The notes below the pieces were generated by a model. That model was given only the letters and a program-made list of their open reading frames with translations, ran no database searches and was not told where the DNA came from. A stretch of 64,000 nt of DNA from Aquimarina rhabdastrellae (GTDB taxonomy: Bacteria; Bacteroidota; Bacteroidia; Flavobacteriales; Flavobacteriaceae): NCBI GenBank assembly GCA_947387485.1, contig CANDNT010000001.1, positions 124,001 through 188,000 of the forward strand, given 5' to 3'. A program made the translations under genes and the position numbers. Shown one piece after another: positions 24,761 to 33,572 of the stretch; within the stretch, counting starts at the first letter, position 1, and every line of letters begins with the position of its first letter.

Positions 24761-26521
24761 TTATTTATTATGGTTTATACTCTCTAGAATTTCTTTTTTT
24801 AACTTAATAAAATCCACCCAATAGGTCTTTGATTCCCAATAAGTGCTTCCATTTTCTCTTAGCTTTTTTTCGCCTCTCGCGAAAAATAAATATTTCCCAT
24901 CAGGAGATACCGTAGCAGTACTTTCACTTAATCTAGTGTTTATTTTAGGACCTAAACTATAAGATTTTGTCCAGGTACCATCGATATTAAAGCTAATGAA
25001 TATATCTCCATTATCTGGTTCTGATTCCTTTTCAGAATCATATAATATATAACTTTCATCAGGCGCTATATAGGGATGCGCAATCCACTTCCCGTTAGCA
25101 TTGATTACATTACCCATTCTTTTAACAGACGTATAATGACCGTTCTGATTAATGGCATAATAAATACCCTCATCTTGAGCTCCAGGTCCTTTACCCGAAG
25201 TGAAATATAGATTACCATTTTTCGAAGGTGTGGTACACATGATATATCTATCCAAAAATGGGGTTTTCATCAAAATAGGTTCGCTCCAACTCCCTTTTTC
25301 ATCTTTTTCGATATACCATTGATGCAATCTTCTTTTGGGATTTGATGTTTTAATGGTATCATTAATAGGTCTTGTGCTTCCAAAATAAAGTCGGTTTCCT
25401 TCAGGACTAAAGCGGGAATGAAAATCCAGATATTCCTTATTTGTAGAAAAAAAAGCTGGTGCTGGTACAGACCATTCTCCATTTATCAATTTCATAGTAT
25501 AGAGATTATGACTTTCATCTGATTTTCTACGGTTGAAAAATAGTTCATCCATATCAGGGCTAAAAGTGATTGAGCCTGAGACGTGATCATCAATGGATAT
25601 GATGCCTGGAGCAAAAATCTTTGGAGTTAAACCTGGCGGTTTCTGTCCTAAAAAAAGAGGCTGTAATTCTGCTAACCACTGCATACCACGTACTCCTGTC
25701 ATAGGAAAAGCTGTTTGATGAGTTCCCTCGATCACTAGCTTTTCAAACGATAAACTATTATCCTTTTTGTTTTTTAACAAGGTGATAAATTCTTCTGCAT
25801 ATTTACTTAATTTTTCCTCTTCTGAACCATATGAAATAAAAACATTAGCATTCATTTTAGTATTAGACTCAAGTGTAGAGAGTACAGGAATATCACCATC
25901 AAGTGCAGGACTACCTAAAATATAATTCTTAAAGGTATTTGGTTGCGTCATCAATGTATATGCACCAAACACACCACCGAGTGAATATCCAAAATACGTA
26001 CGATTATCTGGATCAGCTCGGTAATGCTTCTCTATAAATTTAATTACATCTTTACGTATAAAATCTAAATGATTATTAGCTTGTCCAAATTGATATTTAG
26101 CTTGACGTTTGGGGTTATTTGATTTAGTAATAGAATAATCTCTAAATCTACTCATATGAAACTTTCCTTCTTTCTTAAATTCTTCTTTTATATCCTTCTG
26201 CCAGGAAATTCCAACTAAAATTGCATCTTCCATAATATACTCAGCAGCACCAGACAATAGCTCAACATGCCATAAGGCGTCTGTATAGTAAATCACTGGA
26301 TATTGCTTGTCTTTATTCTTTGTATATCCTTCGGGTAATTCTACATAAAGTTCATATTGTCTATTCGTTTTAGTCTCTTTGATAGGAATTACCTCTGTAT
26401 GAGGGAATTTTAAATAAGACTTTGGGAGCGTATGAGCATCATTGTTTTTAATAAATTCCTGTGCAAATACAACGTTTAGTGATATAGCATATATCAACAG
26501 TATTATTTTTGTTGTTTTCAT
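24761..26521 (-). CDS. Esterase fused to a PD40 beta-propeller, secreted
   Basis: The protein has 586 residues from the ATG at 26521; an in-frame TTG 12 bases upstream is less likely. A signal peptide (MKTTKIILLIYAISLNVVFAQ) is followed by an esterase domain to about residue 290, with the nucleophile in RTYFGYSLGGVF and a candidate histidine in EGTHQTAFP. Then GQKPPGLTPKIFAPGIIS opens a PD40/WD40-like propeller (ITFSPDMDELFFNRR, RFSPEGNRLYFGST, HPYIAPDESYILYDSE, ATVSPDGKYLFFARG). This second half is closely related to the N-terminal half of the protein encoded at 28599, so the gene is a fusion of two local building blocks. It lies in the same cluster as its paralogues. Confidence 0.82.
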   Translation of the reverse strand: MKTTKIILLIYAISLNVVFAQEFIKNNDAHTLPKSYLKFPHTEVIPIKETKTNRQYELYVELPEGYTKNKDKQYPVIYYTDALWHVELLSGAAEYIMEDAILVGISWQKDIKEEFKKEGKFHMSRFRDYSITKSNNPKRQAKYQFGQANNHLDFIRKDVIKFIEKHYRADPDNRTYFGYSLGGVFGAYTLMTQPNTFKNYILGSPALDGDIPVLSTLESNTKMNANVFISYGSEEEKLSKYAEEFITLLKNKKDNSLSFEKLVIEGTHQTAFPMTGVRGMQWLAELQPLFLGQKPPGLTPKIFAPGIISIDDHVSGSITFSPDMDELFFNRRKSDESHNLYTMKLINGEWSVPAPAFFSTNKEYLDFHSRFSPEGNRLYFGSTRPINDTIKTSNPKRRLHQWYIEKDEKGSWSEPILMKTPFLDRYIMCTTPSKNGNLYFTSGKGPGAQDEGIYYAINQNGHYTSVKRMGNVINANGKWIAHPYIAPDESYILYDSEKESEPDNGDIFISFNIDGTWTKSYSLGPKINTRLSESTATVSPDGKYLFFARGEKKLRENGSTYWESKTYWVDFIKLKKEILESINHNK

Positions 26522-26561
26522 GATATAATACAATTGTGTTATTGTTGTGATCTTGATTAAT

Positions 26562-26581
26562 TACGCTTTCGCGAAAGCGTA
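26562..26581. repeat. 20-bp perfect palindrome with core GCTTTCGCGAAAGC
   Basis: TACGCTTTCGCGAAAGCGTA is its own reverse complement and GC-rich in an AT-rich setting. It lies between the serine hydrolase and esterase-PD40 genes. A variant differing at two symmetric positions is embedded in the S41 protease gene at 55309-55328. Confidence 0.85.
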
Positions 26582-26644
26582 TATAGCTACATTATTTATA
26601 TAATAATCGTTAACGGCTATCGAGAAAAGCATAGTGCATTAGTA

Positions 26645-28471
26645 CTATTTACTCTTTTGTAATTCCTTGATTTTTTCTTTGGCGCTATTATATTGAGGAT
26701 TTAACTCAAGTGCTTTATTGTAATTCAAAATGGCCAAATCAATTTTCCCAGTTCGTTCACAATACTTTGCATACCTATCGTATACTTCGAAACGATCTGG
26801 ATAAAGTTTAGTATTTAGTTTGAAAGCGTTTAATGCTATTTCTATTCTATGCTGATTAAAGAAAAGTTCTCCTAAATCATCTATGTATTCTTCATCAACG
26901 GTAGGATGTGTAGGGTCTTGTTTTATTAATGCTTTGTATGCTTGAAGTGTTTTTTCAAAATCACCTTCCACAAGAAATGCTACAGGTTCTTTCTTACTAG
27001 TGTTTGTCTTGGTTAAAGTAGTGCTAACAGTAGTATCATTTCTATTGATGTATACTAAATCGATAGTTCCATCTTTTGTATTTGGTTTAAATTGTATCAA
27101 TCTACTAGAATTTCTAGTCACATAAAGACTGTCTGAGATTCTAACTAATGCTTGAGCATCTGTATAGAGTATATTTTTAGCAAACAATTGATTCCCTTTT
27201 TTAAAAACAGTCACTACCCTATTCGTATTTTGATATCTACCGATAATATTATTAGCTAAAGCTGGTTCAATTACTATTTTCTTATGTATAGGGAGATAAT
27301 TGTCCCAATTGTAAGTCAAAGCTACAGCGCGAATCACTTCGGCATTAAATTCAGGAAAAGTAGAATTGGTCATCACAACCACGCCATAACCTTTGTCTCT
27401 ATGCGCCATTACCTCTGCATAAAAACCTGTATTCCATCCATGATGTCTTAAGTAAATATCATTGGATTTATTAAAAAGTTGAAATCCTAATCCGCATGTA
27501 AATGACCAACTAGAATTATTCACTCCATATGGTTTCCCCATTAATTCTGTCAGCTCTTTTGATAGTCCTTTAGTACTCTCACCTTTTAGCGTTTGCTGTA
27601 TGTTGGCTATAAATTTTGCATAGTCTTGAGCTGTTGTCCATAATCCATAAGAAGCCATTGATGGATAGATTTTCTTTCTACCTTCTACCATAATACCATC
27701 TTGTAAATAACCTGTTGCGGCCTTGGTTAACTGCTTTGCGGTAAGCGTTTGATTAAACGTACTGTGATTCATTTCTAAAGGCTGTAACACGAGTTCATCC
27801 ATGATCTCTGGAAATGTTTTCTCCTTAACATCTATCATCATTTGTTGAACAGGTACATAATTAGCATATGCAAAACGAACACTTTCATCAGGCACTTTAT
27901 TTACTGTTACGGGTTCATTTTTGGCAGGAGGAACTCCGTTTAATATTTCTACAAGTGTTGGAATTTTTTCATTGACACCATAGTTTCCCGTTCCGCGAGG
28001 ATATATTCCAGCAGAATGATTCAAAAGATTCTTTATCGTTACTTTCTTTTCTTTGGTAAACTCATTTTCTGGTACTTTCCAAGACTTTAAATACTTGTTC
28101 ACATTTACATCTAGATCTAATTTATGTTGTTCTACTGTTCTTAATGCACCGTAAGCTGTTACAGGAATGCTTAGTGCTGATGCCTGAAAAAGTGTTTGTT
28201 TGGTTACAGGAGCCTTACTTTCTTTATCCACTATACCATAACCTTTTGTCCATACTATTTTACTATCATATATAACTGCTATACTAACCCCTGGAATTCC
28301 ATAGTGCTTCATACGTTCTTCTATAGATGATGTAGCATCTCCATCTATGTATACTAAATTTGATGTAAGCCCATTTTCTACCTTTTTAATTAGATTTTCA
28401 GTAGTATTTGATTGCGCAATACACCATTGACCAATCATGATACTTATGAGTAATACGATGATATTTTTCAT
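26645..28471 (-). CDS. Serine hydrolase (beta-lactamase fold) with TPR tail, catalytic SxxK lost
   Basis: The protein has 608 residues with a signal peptide (about 1-20, ending WCIAQ). The penicillin-binding-protein/beta-lactamase fold spans about 45-400. At the active site relatives read FQAGSISKPV, but this protein reads FQASALSIPV: the nucleophile serine is A99 and the lysine is I102. The second motif (FAYANYVPVQ, YxN) and the third (RHHGWNTGFYAEV) are kept. The C-terminal 110 residues hold TPR-like repeats (DLAILNYNKALELNPQYNSAKEKI). It is probably a non-catalytic binding protein or acts by a different mechanism. Its paralogue at 42357 keeps SVTK. It belongs to the cluster next to a LytS/LytTR pair. 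Confidence 0.85.
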   Translation of the reverse strand: MKNIIVLLISIMIGQWCIAQSNTTENLIKKVENGLTSNLVYIDGDATSSIEERMKHYGIPGVSIAVIYDSKIVWTKGYGIVDKESKAPVTKQTLFQASALSIPVTAYGALRTVEQHKLDLDVNVNKYLKSWKVPENEFTKEKKVTIKNLLNHSAGIYPRGTGNYGVNEKIPTLVEILNGVPPAKNEPVTVNKVPDESVRFAYANYVPVQQMMIDVKEKTFPEIMDELVLQPLEMNHSTFNQTLTAKQLTKAATGYLQDGIMVEGRKKIYPSMASYGLWTTAQDYAKFIANIQQTLKGESTKGLSKELTELMGKPYGVNNSSWSFTCGLGFQLFNKSNDIYLRHHGWNTGFYAEVMAHRDKGYGVVVMTNSTFPEFNAEVIRAVALTYNWDNYLPIHKKIVIEPALANNIIGRYQNTNRVVTVFKKGNQLFAKNILYTDAQALVRISDSLYVTRNSSRLIQFKPNTKDGTIDLVYINRNDTTVSTTLTKTNTSKKEPVAFLVEGDFEKTLQAYKALIKQDPTHPTVDEEYIDDLGELFFNQHRIEIALNAFKLNTKLYPDRFEVYDRYAKYCERTGKIDLAILNYNKALELNPQYNSAKEKIKELQKSK

Positions 28472-28515
28472 ATTGATTTTTTATTGAATTTTTCTTTTAA
28501 CTAACATTCGTATAG

Positions 28516-28581
28516 TTATTCTTTAAGATTAAGGTGCTGAATAATCTTAGTATCTACCCAATGCTTTTTGTTTTCTAATAG
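28516..28581 (-). pseudogene. Relic of a PD40-protein 3' end
   Basis: On the minus strand this reads LLENKKHWVDTKIIQHLNLKE and a stop, preceded by a stop codon. The intact gene just upstream contains GKRYWVDSKIIETL, and the esterase-PD40 protein ends KTYWVDFIKLKKEILESINHNK. The relic thus matches the end of the PD40 domain of this family, left behind after the stop of the gene at 28599. The nucleotide match is also visible (ATAATCTTA-TATC-ACCCAAT on the plus strand). Confidence 0.7.
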
Positions 28582-28598
28582 CTACTACTGTCTGCTTA

Positions 28599-30326
28599 TT
28601 ATTGTAAAGGTTTGAATCCAGCAGGTTGCCAACCATTCGCTACTAATTTTCTCACAGAAGAACCGTCTTTATTCATGATATATAACCCATTATCGTCTTT
28701 TCCGTCCTTTTTCCTTTCCGAATGAAATATAATTTGAGTACCATCAGGAGACCAACAAGGTCCTCCATCTGAACCTGGATTAGTAGTTAATCGCTTTTTA
28801 TTAGCACCATCGATGTCCATCACATAAATTTCACGATTCCCTTCACTTTTGGACATATAGGCGATTAGCTTACCATCTGGCGAGATTTTAGGATCCCATT
28901 CTTCAGTTTCGTTATCAGTTAGATGAGTGATATTCTTACCATCAACATCTGCTATACTAATCTCACTTTCTTTGTCTTTATATTCTGAATGAAAAAGCAG
29001 TCTACCATCATTGGTAAAGGATGGCCCGCCACCGCATAGTGATTTAATTTGTCTTTGATTACTACCATCTGCATCCATAATCCAAATTTCATACTGCCAG
29101 ACATTTTCTGAATCTTTATATTCTCTTCCAAAAACAATTTGTTTTCCATCTGGAGACCAGCTAGGCATACTATCCCATTTATTTTTAGCATTCGTTAATC
29201 GCTTCTTATTGCTACCATCACTATTCATAATATGAATAGACCATGTTTTTTTATTGTCATACTTACCATAAAAAGCAATTTGTTTTCCGTCTGGTGACCA
29301 TGCAGGATATCCATGAGCTCCACTAGAAAGCCTTACTTTTGATGTTCCTTCTATGTTGGTAAGGAAAATTCCGTTTGATCCATACGCAATAGGATATGAT
29401 GTAGAAGCTATATTGAGAAGATTTGGATCTGGTCTTAGTGTTTCTATAATCTTACTATCAACCCAATATCTTTTTCCTATAAAATTACGACTTCCGTCTT
29501 CGTTTACTTTCCATTCTCCCCTAGTAAAAAACAGGTACTTTCCATCGTGTGTCACATGTGGAGAGCTCTCTTGAAGTTCGGTATTTATTAGTGAACCCAT
29601 ATTTATTGGTGTCGACCAAGAGCCATCTTTGTGTTTAAAACTGATATAGATGTCTGATTGTCCATGACCGTCTTCTCGTTCTACATCCCACATTAAATAG
29701 GATTCATCTGGCGCGATATAGGGATGAGCTATATATTCTCCTGTATTAATCTCGGCATTCAGTTTTACAGGGTTTTCATATTTACCATTTGCGATACGTG
29801 AATATCCAAGGTTACCATGTCCGTTATCTTCCTTCTTAAAAAAAGGAAAATAATATGTTCCGTTAGATGAAACCGATATACCATGTCCCTGCTCTTTTAA
29901 GAATGCTCCTCGACTTTTGGATTCCGACCAACCAGTGCTCATTCGTTCTTTATATTCTTTTCCAAGATACATCGTATTGCCATCAGCAGAGAATTGCGGC
30001 CACCTTATATCAGTCTCAGATTCCTTGCCCCAGGTATTGTTTTCGTATCGAATGACAAAAAATGTACGCTTTTTATATTTTCCATTTTTCCTAGTGAAAT
30101 AAAACTCCTTCATATCTGGTGAAAACGTTCCTCCTTCAAAGCTTCCTTCTGGAGATACTATTTTGGGGTCAAAAAGTTTAGGAGTTAAACCTGGCGGTTT
30201 TTCACCAAAATAACGATCTTCCATGCTTGGAATATCAGCAGTTTTTGTTTTTTGACTATTAGTATGGCAAGCATTAAGAAACATAGCTACTACAAGCAGC
30301 ATTGTAAAATAGAATTCTTTTATCAT
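28599..30326 (-). CDS. PD40 / TolB-like double beta-propeller lipoprotein
   Basis: The protein has 575 residues from the ATG at 30326; the in-frame TTG six bases upstream is less likely. The signal sequence ends LVVAMFLNAC, so it is a lipoprotein. The first half (about 40-290) opens GEKPPGLTPKLFDPKIVS and is related to the PD40 half of the esterase-PD40 protein. The second half (about 310-560) has TolB-type repeats (PAWSPDGKQIAFYG, PSWSPDGKQIVFGRE, PKISPDGKLIAYMS, PCWSPDGTQIIFHSE). It probably binds other envelope proteins or ligands. It is the first gene of the minus-strand cluster and is divergent from the kinase gene at 30478. Confidence 0.85.
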   Translation of the reverse strand: MIKEFYFTMLLVVAMFLNACHTNSQKTKTADIPSMEDRYFGEKPPGLTPKLFDPKIVSPEGSFEGGTFSPDMKEFYFTRKNGKYKKRTFFVIRYENNTWGKESETDIRWPQFSADGNTMYLGKEYKERMSTGWSESKSRGAFLKEQGHGISVSSNGTYYFPFFKKEDNGHGNLGYSRIANGKYENPVKLNAEINTGEYIAHPYIAPDESYLMWDVEREDGHGQSDIYISFKHKDGSWSTPINMGSLINTELQESSPHVTHDGKYLFFTRGEWKVNEDGSRNFIGKRYWVDSKIIETLRPDPNLLNIASTSYPIAYGSNGIFLTNIEGTSKVRLSSGAHGYPAWSPDGKQIAFYGKYDNKKTWSIHIMNSDGSNKKRLTNAKNKWDSMPSWSPDGKQIVFGREYKDSENVWQYEIWIMDADGSNQRQIKSLCGGGPSFTNDGRLLFHSEYKDKESEISIADVDGKNITHLTDNETEEWDPKISPDGKLIAYMSKSEGNREIYVMDIDGANKKRLTTNPGSDGGPCWSPDGTQIIFHSERKKDGKDDNGLYIMNKDGSSVRKLVANGWQPAGFKPLQ

Positions 30327-30463
30327 TCCCAATTATTTTAATTGTTATCCTTCTTACAAAGGATGTTTTTTTATCCCATTTTTCTTATCAATATTATACC
30401 AACTGCTCTATGCACTAATGAACGGCTCTAAGAAGAATTATTATATGGTTATCTTGCATCTGT

Positions 30464-30473
30464 AAACCTATAG
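30464..30473 (+). promoter_or_regulatory. AAACCTATAG motif before the kinase gene
   Basis: AAACCTATAG ends five bases before the kinase ATG. The same 10-mer lies at 44072-44081 in front of the serine hydrolase-TPR gene of the second module. The related inverted repeat ATAGGTT-A-AACCTAT is at 55757-55771 beside the third module. The role is unproven. Confidence 0.3.
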
Positions 30474-30477
30474 TAAA

Positions 30478-32160
30478 ATGAACTTGAGATCTTTGTCAAA
30501 CTTCCTTTTAGTTTGCCTTATGTTATTGGTAGTTTCTTGTACCGAAGTTCCTGTTTTTAAGGAATATCAGACCTATTCTCGAATAGGTGATCAACCAGAA
30601 TGGGCTGCAAAAGATTGGAACGATAAAGATTGGGATAAAAGGAAGCCTAAAATAACCTCTGGCGAAGTCTATTGGTCTAGAACTCGTATTGATATTTTAA
30701 AAGCACCAAAATCGTTACATCCCTATGCTATTCGTCCTCATATTTATGGAGAATACGAAGTCTTTTGGGATGGAGTAATGATTGGAAAAAATGGAAATCC
30801 TGGGCAAGAAGCTGTACTTGGACCTGATGGTGAAATGCTAGCTACATTTATCATTCCTTCTCACTTGACTCAAGAAGGCGAACATATGCTGGCTATACGA
30901 TCTAGTCTTTATTATTTCCCAGATCATGTGGGGATGAGAGTAGATATTGCCAATTATGATGATTTATTGACAGCTCGTCTTATCGAGACTTCTTATATGC
31001 ATATTTTTGCAGGTGCTTTTCTCATCGCTTCTATTTATTTTTTCTTTTTATTTCTAGGCGACAAAAAAGAGTATACCATGTTAATTTTTAGTATTAGTTG
31101 TTTTCTCTTTTTTATCTTAAATCTAGCTGAATTTATTACCACTTATGTACCTATACATTATGCCTATCATCATATTCGATTAGAGATCAAAGGTGTTTTG
31201 ATATTTGGTATATCATTTTTAATTCCGCTTTATTTTTCTAAAGAATTCCCATTTCCTAAACGAAAAATCTTCCTGAGTATTTACGCAGCAATTCTAGTGA
31301 TTATTTTCTTTATTAAACATAGTTACATTGATTTTACTACTCGTAATATGGCGTTAAGCATGTGGGTATTTTCTTTTGGTATTATTTCTTTTGGTATCTA
31401 TAAAAAAAGGAAAGGTGCACGTCTTGTAATGTTAACATTATTCCTATCGCTACTTATTCATTTTATCATTTCATTTGAAGTTGGTATTTTTATAGGTTTT
31501 AGCATTATTCTTCTAGGGATGTTTTATTTGCTTTCGCTTAGAATCAAAGAACAACGATTGGCTTATGAAACTTCTTTGGTTCAATCAACACGGCTACGTT
31601 TAGAATTACTTAAAAAGAATATTCAACCTCATTTTTTAATGAATACCTTAACTTCTTTAATTGATTGGATAGAAGAATCTCCTAAAAAAGGAGTACTATT
31701 CATAGAAGCCTTGGCCAAAGAGTTTGATCTTTTTAATCAGATTGAAAATAAAACCTTGATTCCTATTACTCAAGAAATAGAACTTTGTCGGAGGCATCTT
31801 GAGATTATGGAATATCGAAAAGAAATTAACTACCTATGGGAAGAAAAAGGTATTGATACTAATCAGAAAATACCTCCAGGAATTCTGCTTACTTTATTAG
31901 AAAACGGAATTACACATAATCTACCGCTAGAGGATAATATTATCAAGTTTAAGCTTATTTATACAGTAACTAATGATTATAAATCTTATATGTTTTTAAC
32001 ATTTGCCACTCGCATAAAACAAGAAACAAACCCTACAAAAGAAGGTACTGGATTAAAATATATCAAAGCACGACTCACAGAGAGTTACCATAAGCAATGG
32101 GATTTTAGCTCAGAGGCTGTAGATCACGGATGGAAAAACATTATAAAAATATATGCTTAA
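30478..32160 (+). CDS. LytS-like sensor histidine kinase with extracytoplasmic jelly-roll domain
   Basis: The protein has 560 residues. The N-terminus looks like a lipoprotein signal (LVCLMLLVVSC). An extracytoplasmic beta domain of about 150 residues follows (SGEVYWSRTRIDILKA, GEYEVFWDGVMIGKNG), then seven or so membrane helices (about 185-365), as in 7TMR-DISM receptors. The His_kinase domain has the phospho-accepting histidine in LKKNIQPHFLMNTLTSL and an N-box LLENGITHNL. The response regulator gene starts three bases after it. It probably senses an external ligand and controls the divergent hydrolase cluster. Confidence 0.88.
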   Translation: MNLRSLSNFLLVCLMLLVVSCTEVPVFKEYQTYSRIGDQPEWAAKDWNDKDWDKRKPKITSGEVYWSRTRIDILKAPKSLHPYAIRPHIYGEYEVFWDGVMIGKNGNPGQEAVLGPDGEMLATFIIPSHLTQEGEHMLAIRSSLYYFPDHVGMRVDIANYDDLLTARLIETSYMHIFAGAFLIASIYFFFLFLGDKKEYTMLIFSISCFLFFILNLAEFITTYVPIHYAYHHIRLEIKGVLIFGISFLIPLYFSKEFPFPKRKIFLSIYAAILVIIFFIKHSYIDFTTRNMALSMWVFSFGIISFGIYKKRKGARLVMLTLFLSLLIHFIISFEVGIFIGFSIILLGMFYLLSLRIKEQRLAYETSLVQSTRLRLELLKKNIQPHFLMNTLTSLIDWIEESPKKGVLFIEALAKEFDLFNQIENKTLIPITQEIELCRRHLEIMEYRKEINYLWEEKGIDTNQKIPPGILLTLLENGITHNLPLEDNIIKFKLIYTVTNDYKSYMFLTFATRIKQETNPTKEGTGLKYIKARLTESYHKQWDFSSEAVDHGWKNIIKIYA

Positions 32161-32163
32161 CCT

Positions 32164-32862
32164 ATGAATATTTTAATTGTTGAAGACGAATCAAGAATTG
32201 CCAAAAGGATTGAACGAATGACACGTGATATTCTAGGAGACACCTTACAATCAATACAGTATAGTAATACACTTCAAGAAGCAGTAAAGATTGTCGAAAA
32301 TAACACCTTAGATCTCATTCTTTTGGACTTAAATCTTAATGGTACTAGTGGCTTTGATTTGCTTACTACGGCTGTTTCTTCATCATTTCACACGATTATT
32401 ATTTCTGCTTATAAAGAGCACGCTATTACTGCTTTTGAATATGGTGTACTCGATTTTGTTCCAAAGCCTTTTAATCAAGAACGGTTAGCAAAAGCTTTTC
32501 ATCGCATTCATACAAAAGATGTAGCAAAAACAAACGCTGTCAAATTTTTGGCAGTAAAAAAACGACATAAAGTGCAGCTAATTCCTATTGAAAATGTTGT
32601 CTATATAAAAGGCGCTGGAGTTTATACCGAACTTTATCTCACCGATGGTAACAAAGAATTACATGATAAATCACTTGAAAAACTCGAGCAATTATTAGCT
32701 CCTTCTTTTGAACGTATTCATAAATCTTACTTAGTAAAAATGACCGAAATTGCAAAAATCAGCGTAGCCTCTGGAAGTAAATATATGGCCGAACTTAAAA
32801 ATGGAGAACGTATCCCTATCGGACGAACTAAATACAAAGATTTAAAAGCGAAGTGGGGATAA
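32164..32862 (+). CDS. LytTR-family response regulator
   Basis: The 232 residues contain a receiver domain with acidic pocket VEDE near the start, the phospho-accepting aspartate in LILLDLNLNG (about residue 57), and KPFNQERL. The LytTR DNA-binding domain follows at about 125-230 (FLAVKKRHKVQLIPIENVVYIKGAG, FERIHKSYLVKMTEI, GERIPIGRTKY). It is the cognate regulator of the kinase just upstream. Confidence 0.94.
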   Translation: MNILIVEDESRIAKRIERMTRDILGDTLQSIQYSNTLQEAVKIVENNTLDLILLDLNLNGTSGFDLLTTAVSSSFHTIIISAYKEHAITAFEYGVLDFVPKPFNQERLAKAFHRIHTKDVAKTNAVKFLAVKKRHKVQLIPIENVVYIKGAGVYTELYLTDGNKELHDKSLEKLEQLLAPSFERIHKSYLVKMTEIAKISVASGSKYMAELKNGERIPIGRTKYKDLKAKWG

Positions 32863-32903
32863 ATATTTCTAATATTTAAAAAGTTTTTAGTTTTACTGTC
32901 ATC

Positions 32904-33500
32904 ATGGATAAACACAGCGAATATCATAAATTAATTGACTTTATTTCTAATTGGGTTGAATTATCAAAAACTGATATTGATCAATTACAATCAAAACTTA
33001 TAATAGAACACTATACAAAAGGCGATATTATCGTAAAGCCAGAACAAAATTGTAAATTTTTAAAGTTTGTTGTTTCTGGTGTGTATAGAGTTTATCAAAT
33101 AAGAAATGGTAAAGAAATCACGAGTTATTTTAATTATGAATCTCGAAATCCTATTGTTGCCTCATTTGCTAGTTTATTAAAAGAACAACCAAGTAATGAA
33201 ATTGTAGAATGTATTATTCCAGGGAAATTGATTTCTATTAATTATACTTATTGGAAATCACTCTATACTATAAGTCATTCATTTAATACTTTTGGAAGAT
33301 TAATGGCTGAGTTTAATTATATCCTTGCCTTAGAAAGAATAGAATCATTGCAATATCAAAGTGCAACAGATCATTATGAAATGTTCATCAAATTATATCC
33401 TGATCTTCTTAACATGATTCCTCATCATTATATTGCTTCATATTTAGGTGTCACTCCAGAATCATTAAGTAGGATTAGAAAAACTGCATTAAAAAAGTAA
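32904..33500 (+). CDS. Crp/Fnr-family transcriptional regulator
   Basis: The protein has 198 residues with a cyclic-nucleotide-binding-type beta barrel (about 20-115: YTKGDIIVKPEQNCKFLKFVVSGVYRVYQI). The C-terminus is a short helix-turn-helix (MIPHHYIASYLGVTPESLSRIRK), the form usual for Bacteroidota Crp-like proteins. The residues that bind cAMP in E. coli Crp are not conserved, so the effector is unknown. It lies between the two-component pair and the oxygenase-WD40 gene, 72 bases before the latter, and may regulate it. Confidence 0.88.
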   Translation: MDKHSEYHKLIDFISNWVELSKTDIDQLQSKLIIEHYTKGDIIVKPEQNCKFLKFVVSGVYRVYQIRNGKEITSYFNYESRNPIVASFASLLKEQPSNEIVECIIPGKLISINYTYWKSLYTISHSFNTFGRLMAEFNYILALERIESLQYQSATDHYEMFIKLYPDLLNMIPHHYIASYLGVTPESLSRIRKTALKK

Positions 33501-33572
33501 ATCTTACCATACATCAATGCATTCTTTTTCTGTTTTCCTGAGTTTTGACTCTTAGAAAAACAATCCTTTTAT

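Noticed and set aside
28599..30326. Read-through or frameshift joining the PD40-TolB gene to the relic at 28516-28581
   Set aside because: Several in-frame stops separate them, and the intact gene ends in a complete TolB propeller.
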